DNA from: Actinomyces oris
GTDB lineage: Bacteria > Actinomycetota > Actinomycetes > Actinomycetales > Actinomycetaceae
DNA: 57,902 nucleotides
NCBI RefSeq assembly: GCF_001929375.1
Contig: NZ_MSGO01000027.1
Coordinates: 1-57,902, forward strand
Direction: 5' to 3'
Made by a program: the position numbers and the translations under genes. A model generated the notes under the pieces. That model saw only the letters and a list, made by a program, of their open reading frames with translations. It made no database searches and had not been told where the DNA came from. Shown piece by piece: positions 9,178-19,718 of the stretch; the stretch's first letter is position 1, and each line of letters starts with the position of its first letter.

Positions 9178-9324
9178 GCCCGTCAGCCTACCGGCCCCGT
9201 GGCGCCCCACCCAGGCCGACGACGGCCCGTCGCCGCCCCATGACGCGCCTCACGGAGGCTCGCACCTGCTCGCACCACCATCGAGGCCCGACAGCATCCG
9301 GCGGACCAGCCCGGCCGCCCCGGC

Positions 9325-10953
9325 TCAGAAGCTCGAGGAGGAGCCGGCCCCGGAGAAGCCGCCGCCGCTGTAGCCGCCGGAGAAGCTGCTTCCCGAGAAG
9401 CTGGACCCGGAGCTGCTCGACGGCGTGTAGGAGGAGGCCGTGCTGTAGCCCACGACCAGATCGGAGATCGGGGTGAAGGAGCTGTAGGACCCGCCGGCGC
9501 CGGAGCCCGAATCGAACGAGCCGAAGGCGGAGATGGCCGGTGAGGAGGGGTTGAGGCGGATCGTCGAGTGCGGGTTGTAGCTGCCGTGTCCCCCGCCCAG
9601 GTACCAGTAGCCGGCGTAGAAGGCGTCCTTGGACGAGCGCGAGTCGTAGCGCCGACGACGCTCGTCACCGTACCTGGAGGTGTCGGCGTCAATGGCCTCG
9701 CGCGCGAGCCGGGCGGCCCTCGTCTTCGTCTCGTCGGCGATCTCGTCGAGCTCGTCAAGAGCGGCCGAGGGCTGGAGCGAACCGTTCTCCAGATCGGAGG
9801 TCATGATGTCCAGGCGCTGCTTGCAGGAGTGAACCCAGTCCCGCTCCTCCTTGGAGCGCTCCGGGATCGCGCCTCTGTTGGCGACGACGGAGCTGTCGAT
9901 CTGGTGGCACAGCCGCCGCAGCGACTGCAGGTCCTCCAGGACCGGCCCCTGCTCGTTGCTCCAGACGCGGTCCCAGCCGTGCGACCGGCTCAGGAAGGTC
10001 GCGGTGTTGGCGATGACGTCGTCGAGGGAGTCCAGGCCTTCGGAGCGCTTCTCCAGCTCAGTGGCCCGTTTGAACGGCGACCTGCCGAACCACTGGGCGC
10101 CATGGGGGTTGCCGAACTCCATCCATGAGCGGGTGACCTCCTCGTACTCGTCGAGGAACCACCGGTAGCGGGCCATGACCTGGGCACCGTGCGGCTCATC
10201 CTCGGGGATCGTGCCGGCCAGGAGCTCGGTGGTCTCGTAGTCGTGGGTGACCTGCGAGTAGTGACGCAGCGCCTCGTGCGCCCGACTTCGCGCCGTGAAG
10301 CCGCGCCACAGGTAGTACACGAGCCAGGTGATGCCTGCGAGGGCTGAGATTCCGGGCAGGATGTAGGTCATGATGATGCCACCGCCACCGGCCCGGCCGA
10401 TGACATCGGCGGTCTTGGCCGCCATGGAGACGGTGCCCCCGTACCAGTCGGCCTGCCGGTACTGGTTCTTGGCGGCGTCCTGGATGGCCGCCTGCTGCTC
10501 CAGGGGGACCGCAACGTCCTCACCGAAGTAGCAGCCCACCTTGCGCGCCTCCGGGGCGACCGCCAGGATCACCAGGCCGTCGCTCCAGTAGTTGGGGTTC
10601 GACGTCGAGATCCACGGGACGTCAGTGTCGCTGGCATGCGAACGGGCATACTCCAACACCGAGTCATTGAGGTTGTTGACGTCCCAGCCCGGAACCGTGA
10701 GCACGGCGACGTGGACGTTGTCCCGGAATCGCATCTCCTGGATCTCCCTGGCCAGCGACTCGGCCTGAAACACTCCGGCCTCGTCATGGACCTCCACGGT
10801 GGGGCGATGACTCTCCCCGAAGGGCCAGATCACCATGATCGGCAGGACGGCGATGAGAGCCAGGCTCACCACGATGTTGGCGATGAAGGCCGTCACTGAC
10901 AAGATTCCGCCAAGCCCGACGACGCGGGACTGTTTCACGTGCTTCACCGGCAC
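9325..10953 (-). CDS. DUF5129 family membrane protein
   Basis: About 542 residues from the GTG at 10953, chosen because AGGAAGAGGAA precedes it. A membrane segment (about residues 17-45) is followed by a TPM-like domain (VHDEAGVFQAESL, VAVLTVPGWD, GLVILAVAPEARKVG), a second membrane segment, then a helical cytoplasmic-type region with RYRWFLDEYEEVTR. The last 70 residues are Ser/Gly-rich (GSSFSGSSFSGG), as is common in this family and in TPM proteins. The molecular role is unknown. A shorter paralogue lies just upstream on the same strand. Confidence 0.75.
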   Translation of the reverse strand: MPVKHVKQSRVVGLGGILSVTAFIANIVVSLALIAVLPIMVIWPFGESHRPTVEVHDEAGVFQAESLAREIQEMRFRDNVHVAVLTVPGWDVNNLNDSVLEYARSHASDTDVPWISTSNPNYWSDGLVILAVAPEARKVGCYFGEDVAVPLEQQAAIQDAAKNQYRQADWYGGTVSMAAKTADVIGRAGGGGIIMTYILPGISALAGITWLVYYLWRGFTARSRAHEALRHYSQVTHDYETTELLAGTIPEDEPHGAQVMARYRWFLDEYEEVTRSWMEFGNPHGAQWFGRSPFKRATELEKRSEGLDSLDDVIANTATFLSRSHGWDRVWSNEQGPVLEDLQSLRRLCHQIDSSVVANRGAIPERSKEERDWVHSCKQRLDIMTSDLENGSLQPSAALDELDEIADETKTRAARLAREAIDADTSRYGDERRRRYDSRSSKDAFYAGYWYLGGGHGSYNPHSTIRLNPSSPAISAFGSFDSGSGAGGSYSSFTPISDLVVGYSTASSYTPSSSSGSSFSGSSFSGGYSGGGFSGAGSSSSF

Positions 10954-10996
10954 TTCCTCTTCCTCGCGTGAGCCCGGCCTTCGTGGCGAGCCGACG

Positions 10997-12019
10997 TCAG
11001 TATCCCGGGAAGGTCCCGTCCCCAAGATATCCCACACCGGCATTCAGGGACCGCCGCGAGCAGACGTCGCCCACAGGCGCGACAGCGCTCCCCACGACGC
11101 CAGAGCTGACCGGGTTCCAGTAGCCGGCGTTCCTTCCGGGTCCGACGACGCCCGGCGAAGCGTGGGCGGCCGACCGAGGCGGCAACCCGGCAGCGGAGCC
11201 CCCGAGGGGCCGACCGGCACCGGCCGCGCAGAGCGACAGGCCGCTCCCCGCCCGGCGAACATCTGCCGCTATCCAGGCGAGCTCATCAAGGGCCGCGGAG
11301 GGTTGCAGCAGGCCTGCCGACAGCTCGGCGGTCATCTCACTGAGGCGCTGGTGGTGGGCCCGGACCAGCTCGCGCGCCTCCACCGTGCCGCAGGGGGTGA
11401 ACGCGCAGGAGTCGATCCACTGGCACAGGCCCAGGAGCAGGTTGAGCTCATGAAGAACCGGTTGCTGCTCCTCGCGCCAGAGTCTCTCCCAGTCGGAGGA
11501 CAGGCTCAGGAACGCGGCGTTGCTGGCGATGATGTCGTCGGTCGAGTCCAGTGCGGCCGAGCGCCGCTTGATCTCACAGACCCGCTGGAACACTCCCGGC
11601 TCGAACCACTGGGCGCCCCGGGGGCTGCCGAGGTCCTGCCACATCCGGGTCAAGTTCTCGTACTCGTCGCAGAACCAGCGGTAGTGGGCCATGACCCGGG
11701 CGCCGCGGGTCTCGCCTTCAGGGATGAGGCGTGCCTGGAGCTCGGTGGCCTCGTAGTCGTCGGTGACCCGGGAGTAGGCGCGCCGGGCCTCCCGGTCCAT
11801 CCGGCGCGCGGACAGACCGCGCCACAGGTAGTAGATGATCCCGCCGGTACCGACATTGGCCAGGAGCTTCGAGACGGGGAGAAGGCCAGGCGCCCAGGCC
11901 GCCGCAGCCACTGGTGAGAGGAGCGCGACCGCCAGGCCCGCCGTCATGATGGCGCAGAAGGACAGCAGCGAGCGGATCCCGCCGAGGCGGACGACGAGAG
12001 GAAGGCGCATGGGCGACAT
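10997..12019 (-). CDS. DUF5129-related protein lacking the TPM domain
   Basis: About 340 residues from the ATG at 12019, preceded by AGGAAGAAG. It has two N-terminal membrane segments and then the same helical region as its neighbour: YYLWRGLSARR against YYLWRGFTARS, and HYRWFCDEYENLTR against RYRWFLDEYEEVTR. The extracytoplasmic TPM-like domain of the downstream gene is absent. The Gly/Ser tail is replaced by a Gly/Ala/Arg-rich end. Forty-three bases separate it from the downstream start, so the pair is likely one transcription unit created by tandem duplication. Confidence 0.65.
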   Translation of the reverse strand: MSPMRLPLVVRLGGIRSLLSFCAIMTAGLAVALLSPVAAAAWAPGLLPVSKLLANVGTGGIIYYLWRGLSARRMDREARRAYSRVTDDYEATELQARLIPEGETRGARVMAHYRWFCDEYENLTRMWQDLGSPRGAQWFEPGVFQRVCEIKRRSAALDSTDDIIASNAAFLSLSSDWERLWREEQQPVLHELNLLLGLCQWIDSCAFTPCGTVEARELVRAHHQRLSEMTAELSAGLLQPSAALDELAWIAADVRRAGSGLSLCAAGAGRPLGGSAAGLPPRSAAHASPGVVGPGRNAGYWNPVSSGVVGSAVAPVGDVCSRRSLNAGVGYLGDGTFPGY

Positions 12020-12181
12020 CTTCTTCCTCTCATGAAGCCTCGAAGCGGAGTCCTGGTCGGTTGCTGGCTCAGCGGCCACCAGCCACGCCTCATCCTTACC
12101 CGCGGTCACGCCGCCTGCCATGGGGAGAGCAACACGGATCAGTCAGCCTGGCCTCCCGCAGTCATCCGGGTGGGCCTGGCC

Positions 12182-12297
12182 CGTACTGCACGAGGGTCGG
12201 GGCGTACTGGCCAGGGGTTGTGCGTACTGCACGTAGGCGGGGCCTTCGTGGAGTGCCCCCAACCCTCCTCCAGTAGCACCCGACCCTCGTGGAGTAG
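12182..12297. repeat. ~115-bp imperfect inverted repeat made of ~21-bp units
   Basis: The left half holds three units beginning GTACTG at 12183, 12204 and 12224. The right half carries the same units inverted, ending at about 12255, 12275 and 12297. The best arm is CACGAGGGTCGG (12189-12200) against CCGACCCTCGTG (12280-12291), a perfect 12-bp match; overall arms of ~55 bp match at roughly three quarters of positions. It occupies the gap between the RidA stop and the DUF5129-like gene. Confidence 0.8.
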
Positions 12298-12309
12298 GCC
12301 GGGACCGGC

Positions 12310-12708
12310 TCAGGACCGGGCGGCGATGGCCTCGATCTCGACGCCAGCCCCCAGCGGCAGGGCGGCCACCCCGAAGGCGGCCCGGGCCGGGAGGGTCTCG
12401 CCGGTGAAGTAGCGGGCGTAGACCTCGTTGACGGCGGCGAAGTCGGCGATGTCGGCGAGCAGGACCGTGGTCTTGACGACGTCGTCATACCCGAGCCCGG
12501 CCTCGGCCAGAATGGCGCCCACGTTCTTGAGGACCTGCTCGGCCTGTGCCTGGATGTCGCCCTCGACGAGCGCGCCGGTGGCCGGGTCGAGCGGCACCTG
12601 CCCGGAGACGAAGACGAGCGAGCCGGCCCCCTGACCGGTGGAGACGCCCTGAGAGTAGGGGCCGACGGCGGCGGGGGCGTTGGTCGTGGCGATACGGCTG
12701 ACGGTCAT
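12310..12708 (-). CDS. ridA: RidA family 2-iminobutanoate/2-iminopropanoate deaminase
   Basis: The 132-residue protein matches the RidA length and fold. It has AVGPYSQGV near the N-terminus, [14 protein letters not shown], the [20 protein letters not shown] helix and the R-A-A-F segment whose Arg binds the substrate carboxylate in RidA. It hydrolyses reactive enamine/imine intermediates made by PLP enzymes such as threonine dehydratase. It is cytoplasmic and normally trimeric. The ATG at 12708 gives the canonical N-terminus. No operon partner is evident. Confidence 0.9.
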   Translation of the reverse strand: MTVSRIATTNAPAAVGPYSQGVSTGQGAGSLVFVSGQVPLDPATGALVEGDIQAQAEQVLKNVGAILAEAGLGYDDVVKTTVLLADIADFAAVNEVYARYFTGETLPARAAFGVAALPLGAGVEIEAIAARS

Positions 12709-12907
12709 GGTTCCTCGTTCCTGCTGGACGCTGGGGTTCGGCCGCGTCCCCGGTGAGCGGAGCGGCGGCCCGGGTGGCAGCGCAGTAGCGCCGACGCCCG
12801 GGCCAGACTACCCATGGTCCTGCGCACCACCTGCTTCTTAACCTCGGAGGCAGCCGGCCTTTCTCAAGCCGACGCCTCCCTGCTGCTCCTACGTATGAAG
12901 GACCGCC

Positions 12908-13963
12908 ATGAAACTGCCCAGCATCCCCTCGCGCGATGACCTGACCTCCCAGGCCCGCGGCCTCGCCGGTCAGGCCGTCTCCGGTGCCGCCAAGGCCGCC
13001 GACACGGTGTCCCGGGCCGCAGTCGACACGGGCCGGGCGGCTGCCCACACGGCCGCCCGCACGGCAGCTCAGACCTCCCAGCGCCTCGGCGTCGACCGGC
13101 TTCCGGGCCTGTCCGGCCTGTCGCGGCTGGCGCAGGATGACGGAGCCCCGGCCGACACCGACGCCGGACCACGGATCACAGGCACCCCCTTCACCCGGGC
13201 CCTTGTCACCGCCTTCGCCGCCGACCCTCACACACGCACCGCCGGGAGCTACTTGATGGGCGCAGGGCTCATGCGCACCGGCTTTCGTATGGGAGGCCGC
13301 GAGCGCAAACAGCTCAAGAACAACGGATTCGCCCCCGAGGCCACCGGCGCCAACGGCCTGCCCGAGCTCAACGTCACCGAGCTCATCCACGTGCACGGCC
13401 GTCGCGTTCCCAACATCATACGAAAAGCCTCGTCACGGTTCTTCAAGCGCAGTGCCCGCAGAATACATGACGCGGGCTTGGCCACCGGCTCGCTGCACTG
13501 GATCGGCGTCTCGGAGCAGGAGCAGGCCCGGGGGGCCATGGGGTGGACCCGCCTGTGCGTGGACACCGATCAGGGTCATCGGTTGGCCGCGCAAGGGAGG
13601 GACTGTCACCTCGATATCTTCATCGCGTCAGTGGGCCAGGCCCCCAGTGAGTACGCCGCCGACATGGCCTGCCTCCTGCCGCAGGGGCTACCGGCCGAGG
13701 CGTGGCAGGCCCTGACCGCCGACCCGACCCGCCCGGTGAAGCGTCTGCACCTGCTGGGTCAGGATCGCGTCGCGGTGGACACCGGCACGGACACCTACGC
13801 GCTCTTCCACGACGTGCCCCACCCAGTGCGTGGCTCGCTGCTCATCATGGGCAACCGGGCGAGGCGGGCCGAGCTGTGGCTGACGGACCGCGAGAACGCC
13901 GACCTCGAGTCTTTCACAGACATGCTCGCGAATGCGCTCGAACTGCTCCTGATCTTCCCCTGA
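12908..13963 (+). CDS. Conserved-looking hypothetical protein
   Basis: I do not recognise a family. The 351-residue product starts with an Ala-rich amphipathic helical stretch (residues 10-65) resembling membrane-associated or coiled helices, then a Pro/Asp linker. From about residue 95 comes a globular region with GTPFTRALVTAF, ELNVTELIHVHGRRVPNI and LHWIGVSEQEQARG. AAGG-type ribosome binding (GAAGGACC) precedes the ATG. Codon use is typical of the neighbourhood, so it is a real gene. It stands between RidA (opposite strand) and phosphoglucomutase. Confidence 0.6.
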   Translation: MKLPSIPSRDDLTSQARGLAGQAVSGAAKAADTVSRAAVDTGRAAAHTAARTAAQTSQRLGVDRLPGLSGLSRLAQDDGAPADTDAGPRITGTPFTRALVTAFAADPHTRTAGSYLMGAGLMRTGFRMGGRERKQLKNNGFAPEATGANGLPELNVTELIHVHGRRVPNIIRKASSRFFKRSARRIHDAGLATGSLHWIGVSEQEQARGAMGWTRLCVDTDQGHRLAAQGRDCHLDIFIASVGQAPSEYAADMACLLPQGLPAEAWQALTADPTRPVKRLHLLGQDRVAVDTGTDTYALFHDVPHPVRGSLLIMGNRARRAELWLTDRENADLESFTDMLANALELLLIFP

Positions 13964-14177
13964 CGCCGGGAGAAGCGCCCCGCAGCACCCGCCACCGCAG
14001 GTCTCATCCCGCCACCCGGGACCTACGGCACTTCCGTACAGGCCTTCGCGGCGAGTCCTCCCACAACACCGTCGTCGTCGAGCGCCCCGTCCTCGCCGAT
14101 CACCATGTCCGGCCTCGGAGCGGCCAGTGTTTCGCACAGCGAAACGGGCTGATTCAATCAGTGGCACGTGACACACT

Positions 14178-15866
<1,689 letters not shown>

Positions 15867-15877
15867 CGGCCACCCCG

Positions 15878-15946
15878 CCGAGCCGGGCATTTCTCGCGTA
15901 GCCCCACAGAATTTCTGTCGGGGGCCGCGAGAATTGCCCGGCTCGG
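15878..15946. repeat. Palindromic intergenic element, copy C
   Basis: Arms CCGAGCCGGGCA and TGCCCGGCTCGG enclose an inner CGCG pair and a CAGAATTTCTG palindrome at the centre. Lies just downstream of pgm. Confidence 0.85.
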
Positions 15947-16009
15947 CGTCTGCGGGACGCGCGGAGACGGTGGCGAAGGCTCGACACCCGCCTACCGACT
16001 GGCGAAAAT

Positions 16010-16546
16010 ATGGGTATGGGCACCACTGACTCCCCGGTCCTCCACATTCGCACGGCTCGGACGGCCCGGGCGGAGCAGGCGCAGGACGCGGCCATGGCCG
16101 CCGCCCTGGAAGCCATCTGCTTCCCACCGGAGTATGCGGCCGGTCCGGCCACGATCGCCGAGCGGATGGCCACCTACACCGACCACTTCTGGCTCATCGA
16201 GGACGAGGGCGGCATGCTGCTGACGCTGGTCAACGGACCGTGCACCCACGAGCGCGATCTGAACGACAAGATGTACGAGACCCCCGCGATGCACGACCCC
16301 GACGGGGCCTGGCAGATGATCCTCGGTGTCGCCACGGCACCCGCGGCCCAGGGACAGGGGCTGGCCACCCGACTGCTGCGCACCGTCATTGAGACAACGC
16401 GCGTCCACGGCCGTCAGGGCCTGGTACTCACCTGCCTCGACGACCTCGTGCCCTTCTACGCGCGCCTGGGTTTCGTCGACGAGGGCATGTCCGCCTCCCA
16501 CCACGGCGGTCTGCCCTGGCACCAGATGCGGCTCACCCTGGCCTGA
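16010..16546 (+). CDS. GNAT family N-acetyltransferase
   Basis: The 178-residue protein has the acetyl-CoA pyrophosphate loop in VATAPAAQGQGLATRLL (the Q/RxxGxG/A motif A) around residues 107-123. It also has the YARLGFVDEG segment that marks the GNAT C-terminal strand. The substrate cannot be told from sequence; small-molecule amines or protein N-termini are both possible. A second in-frame ATG at 16016 is an alternative start. It sits between two palindromic elements and so probably forms its own transcript. Confidence 0.8.
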   Translation: MGMGTTDSPVLHIRTARTARAEQAQDAAMAAALEAICFPPEYAAGPATIAERMATYTDHFWLIEDEGGMLLTLVNGPCTHERDLNDKMYETPAMHDPDGAWQMILGVATAPAAQGQGLATRLLRTVIETTRVHGRQGLVLTCLDDLVPFYARLGFVDEGMSASHHGGLPWHQMRLTLA

Positions 16547-16554
16547 CTGCCCCA

Positions 16555-16623
16555 CCGAGCCGGGCATTTTTCGCGTAGCCCAACAGAATTTCCGTGGGGC
16601 TACGCGAGAATTGCCCGGCTCGG
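16555..16623. repeat. Palindromic intergenic element, copy D
   Basis: The most complete copy: outer arms CCGAGCCGGGCA/TGCCCGGCTCGG and inner arms CGCGTAGCCC/GGGCTACGCG form a nearly continuous hairpin. Lies 8 bases after the acetyltransferase stop. Confidence 0.9.
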
Positions 16624-16703
16624 CGTCTGTCTGCCTCCCGCCGCCCTGCCCACGGAGACATTCTGCGCGGCCGCGCGCAGGGGCGAGCGATTAGGGTGAG
16701 GGC

Positions 16704-17804
16704 GTGAGCCAGTCCCGCCCGTCGAGGCCGTCCAAGCACCACGTCGAGCACTCCTCCGCGCACACTGCTTCCGCGCGCCCGGCACAGGCCGCCGGATCGG
16801 CGGGCTCCCTCGCGTCTCCCGCGCCCTCCGACACCACTGCGCCGCGCCGCGCCCCCTCCCAGCAGTCGCGCCCCGGCCCGCAGGACGACATCATGCTGGC
16901 CACTGGCAAGCCCCGGCAGGCCGAGCGGCCCAAGCCGCCCACTCAGGAGCAGATCCGCCGCCAGCCCGGCCGCAAGGCCTGGGTGCCCAACCAGCACGGG
17001 GCCTGGTCGATGCTGGTGCTGCCACCGATCGTCGGCTGGGTCGTGGGCGGCTTCAGCTGGGTGAACCTCCTGTTCCTGCCGGCATGGTGGGGCAGCTACC
17101 TCACCTACTGGTCCTGGTCGCAGTGGCTGCGCACCCGCTCGGCCCGCAAGCGCGCCCTCATCATGCTGCCGCTCCTGGTCTACACCGGCTGGACGGCCTC
17201 AATGGCGCTCATCACCCTGCTCGTGGCCCCCTACCTCATCCAGTGGGCGGTGCCATTGCTGCCGCTGTTCGTCATCGCGCTGCACCAGGTGTGGCGCGGT
17301 CACGAGCGCTCACTGCTCTCGGGGCTGTCGACGACGATGGCCGCCTCCCTCATGGCGGCCGTCACCTACAGCCTGGCGGTGCGCGGCGACGGCGGCTTCC
17401 TGGGTCTGGGGACACCGAGCTCCCCCCTGCCGGGGGCCTCCCCCAGCGGTGCCCTGACGGGCTGGTCCTGGATGTGGCTGGTCACCGCGCTGACGGCCGC
17501 CTACTTCTGCGGGACGGTCCCCTACATCAAGTCGATGATCCGCGAGCGCTTCAACTACACGCTGCTGGCCGGCACGGTGGCGGCGCACGCGCTGGTGGCG
17601 GTGGTGACGTGGTGGCTGGCGTCGTCGGGGATGCTGCCGTGGGGGCACGCCGTCCTGTGGGTGGTGCTGACCGTGCGGTCGCTGGTCATGCCGCTGTGGC
17701 AGTGGCAGCTGGTGCGCACGCGCCACCGCCCGCTGCGCCCGGGGACGATGGGCGTCGTCGAGGTCGTCATGTGCGCGGCCTTCCTGGTGACCATCTCGGT
17801 GTGA
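16704..17804 (+). CDS. YwiC-like integral membrane protein
   Basis: A Ser/Pro/Ala-rich cytoplasmic tail of about 90 residues precedes the conserved WVPNQHGAWSMLVLPP motif that opens the YwiC-like family. About eight membrane segments follow. YwiC was first noted beside nitrate-respiration genes in Bacillus, but its role is unknown. The GTG at 16704 is the first start; a later start nearer residue 65 (MLATGKPRQAERPK) is possible. It converges on hisC. Confidence 0.8.
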   Translation: MSQSRPSRPSKHHVEHSSAHTASARPAQAAGSAGSLASPAPSDTTAPRRAPSQQSRPGPQDDIMLATGKPRQAERPKPPTQEQIRRQPGRKAWVPNQHGAWSMLVLPPIVGWVVGGFSWVNLLFLPAWWGSYLTYWSWSQWLRTRSARKRALIMLPLLVYTGWTASMALITLLVAPYLIQWAVPLLPLFVIALHQVWRGHERSLLSGLSTTMAASLMAAVTYSLAVRGDGGFLGLGTPSSPLPGASPSGALTGWSWMWLVTALTAAYFCGTVPYIKSMIRERFNYTLLAGTVAAHALVAVVTWWLASSGMLPWGHAVLWVVLTVRSLVMPLWQWQLVRTRHRPLRPGTMGVVEVVMCAAFLVTISV

Positions 17805-17960
17805 AGGTGACGGCCGCCCACTCGGCTCGGACCATACGATCGACGACGTGGTGACCATCGCGATCCGAGGGCAACGGCAACCCTGGGGCCCGTTTGGAGG
17901 CAAGACGCCACCCGACGCCGTCGGCGGGGCAGTCCGAACCAGCCGCTCGGCCGTGCGGCC

Positions 17961-19118
17961 TCAGTGCTCGGCGCGCCAGGTGGCCGCGGCCGCCAGGACC
18001 CTCTCGTTGTCCGACATCGTCCCGACCGAGACCCGCACGCCCTCGCCGGCGAAGGGCCGCACGAGGATGCCGGCGGCGCGGAAGTGCTCGGCCAGCGCCG
18101 TCGTCTCGGTCCCCACGCCGAGCCAGAAGAAGTTGCCCTGGGTCTCGGGCACCTGCCAGCCCTGGGCGCGCAGGGCCTCCACGACCCGGTCGCGCTCGGC
18201 GGCGACGGCGGTCGAGCGCTCGGCGGTGCGGTCCAGCTCGGCCTCCCCCAGGGCTGCGGTGGCGGCGGCCTGCGCGGGCAGGCTGACCCCGAAGGGCGTG
18301 GACACCGAGCGGATGGCGGTGGCCAGGCCGGGGGCGCAGATGAGGTAGCCCACGCGCATCCCGGCCAGGGCGTGGGCCTTGGAGAAGGTCCGTGAGACCA
18401 CGAGGTTGGGGGCTCCGGCCAGGAGGGTGAGGGCGTCGCCGGCCCGCGGGTCGGTGACGAAGTCGAGGTAGGCCTCGTCGATGAGGACGACGACGTCGCG
18501 CGGCACCCCGGCCACGAGCTCGGCCAGCTCCTCGGCGGTCAGGATCGTGCCGGTGGGGTTGTTGGGGGTGCAGGCCATGACCACGCGGGTGCGGGGGGTG
18601 ACGGCCGCCAGCATGGCGGGCACGTCGTGGCGGGCGTCGGGGGTCAGCGGGACGCGCACGGCCCGGGCCCCGGCGACCGCCACACAGATCGGGTAGGCCT
18701 CGAAGGATCGCCAGGGGATGACGACCTCGTCGCCGGGCTCGCAGACGGCGTCGAGCAGGTGCTGGATGAGGGCGACCGAGCCGTTGCCGACGACGACCTG
18801 CTCTGCCTCCACGCCCCAGCGGCGGGCGAGGGCCTGCGTGAGCCCCTCCCCGGTCATCTCCGGGTAGCGATTGACTCCGGTGGCGGCGCGGGTGATGGCC
18901 TCGACGACTGCGTCCTGCGGCGGGTAGGGCAACTCGTTGGAGGAGAGCTTGGCGATCTGCGCCGCCGCGGCGGCGTCAGGGCGGGCCCCAGGCACGTAGG
19001 CGGGCAGGGCGGCGACGTCGGGGCGGATGCGCACTGTTGTCGAGGGGTCGGCCTGCGAGCCATGGGCGGGGGCCGCCGGCTCCGGTCCGCCGGGCACTGG
19101 GGTCGGTGCAGGAGTCAT
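17961..19118 (-). CDS. hisC: Histidinol-phosphate aminotransferase
   Basis: A fold-type I PLP aminotransferase of 385 residues: KLSSNELPYPP near the N-terminus, GNGSVALIQHLLDAV (PLP phosphate loop), ACTPNNPTGT, DEAYLDF and the Schiff-base lysine in SRTFSKAHALAGMRVGY, a typical HisC sequence. HisC converts histidinol phosphate and 2-oxoglutarate to imidazole-acetol phosphate and glutamate in histidine synthesis. Related actinobacterial enzymes also transaminate aromatic amino acids. No other his gene is nearby. The ATG at 19118 gives the usual N-terminus after a short Pro-rich tail. Confidence 0.88.
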   Translation of the reverse strand: MTPAPTPVPGGPEPAAPAHGSQADPSTTVRIRPDVAALPAYVPGARPDAAAAAQIAKLSSNELPYPPQDAVVEAITRAATGVNRYPEMTGEGLTQALARRWGVEAEQVVVGNGSVALIQHLLDAVCEPGDEVVIPWRSFEAYPICVAVAGARAVRVPLTPDARHDVPAMLAAVTPRTRVVMACTPNNPTGTILTAEELAELVAGVPRDVVVLIDEAYLDFVTDPRAGDALTLLAGAPNLVVSRTFSKAHALAGMRVGYLICAPGLATAIRSVSTPFGVSLPAQAAATAALGEAELDRTAERSTAVAAERDRVVEALRAQGWQVPETQGNFFWLGVGTETTALAEHFRAAGILVRPFAGEGVRVSVGTMSDNERVLAAAATWRAEH

Positions 19119-19164
19119 GCCCCCATCTTGGCACCGGCACAGGTTGCCCAGGCACAATGGGCCC

Positions 19165-19572
19165 ATGGAGATCGTGGCACGAACTGTCGGAAACGCGGCC
19201 GGCCTGTGGCTGGCCACGCGCCTCCTGTCCGGGCTGAGTGTGCCCGAGGGCGTGAGCACCTCCCACATGTGGCTGAACCTGCTGGTCCTGGGCCTGGTGC
19301 TGGCGCTGGTGAACTCGCTCATCAAGCCGGTGGCGAAGTTCCTGACCTTTCCGCTCTACATCGTCACCTTCGGGTTGTTCGCGCTGGTGGTCAACGGTGC
19401 GATGCTCTCGCTGACGGGCCGGCTCACCGACCACATCGCGGCACTGGGCGCCGGCGGCTCGGTGCCGCTGGGGCTGGAGGTCTCCTCCTTCGGCTCGGCG
19501 GTGGCCGGCTCGATCATCATCTCGGTGATCTCCTCGATCATCGCCGCGATGCTCGTGCGCCGCGAGGACTGA
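19165..19572 (+). CDS. Phage-holin-4-family small membrane protein
   Basis: The 135-residue protein has four hydrophobic segments. The LVLALVNSLIKPVAKFLTFPLYIVTFGLF-type block (rendered here only in part) is the hallmark of Phage_holin_4_2 (PF04020) chromosomal proteins: NSLIKP, LTFPLYIVTFG and NGAML are all visible. Despite the name these are ordinary bacterial membrane proteins of unknown function. Start ATG at 19165, divergent from hisC with about 46 bases between starts, so both promoters overlap. Confidence 0.85.
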   Translation: MEIVARTVGNAAGLWLATRLLSGLSVPEGVSTSHMWLNLLVLGLVLALVNSLIKPVAKFLTFPLYIVTFGLFALVVNGAMLSLTGRLTDHIAALGAGGSVPLGLEVSSFGSAVAGSIIISVISSIIAAMLVRRED

Positions 19573-19718
19573 CGCCGACGACGCCGGAGGTGCGCCGGAC
19601 GGCTCAGCTGATGCCGGCCGGCGTCGCCCAGTGCTTCCCGGAGCAGGCCTGCCGGGAGGCGCCGCTCGCGGGTCGGTCTTCGCCGGCTTCGCGCGCCCAC
19701 AACCATGACCTCACACAC

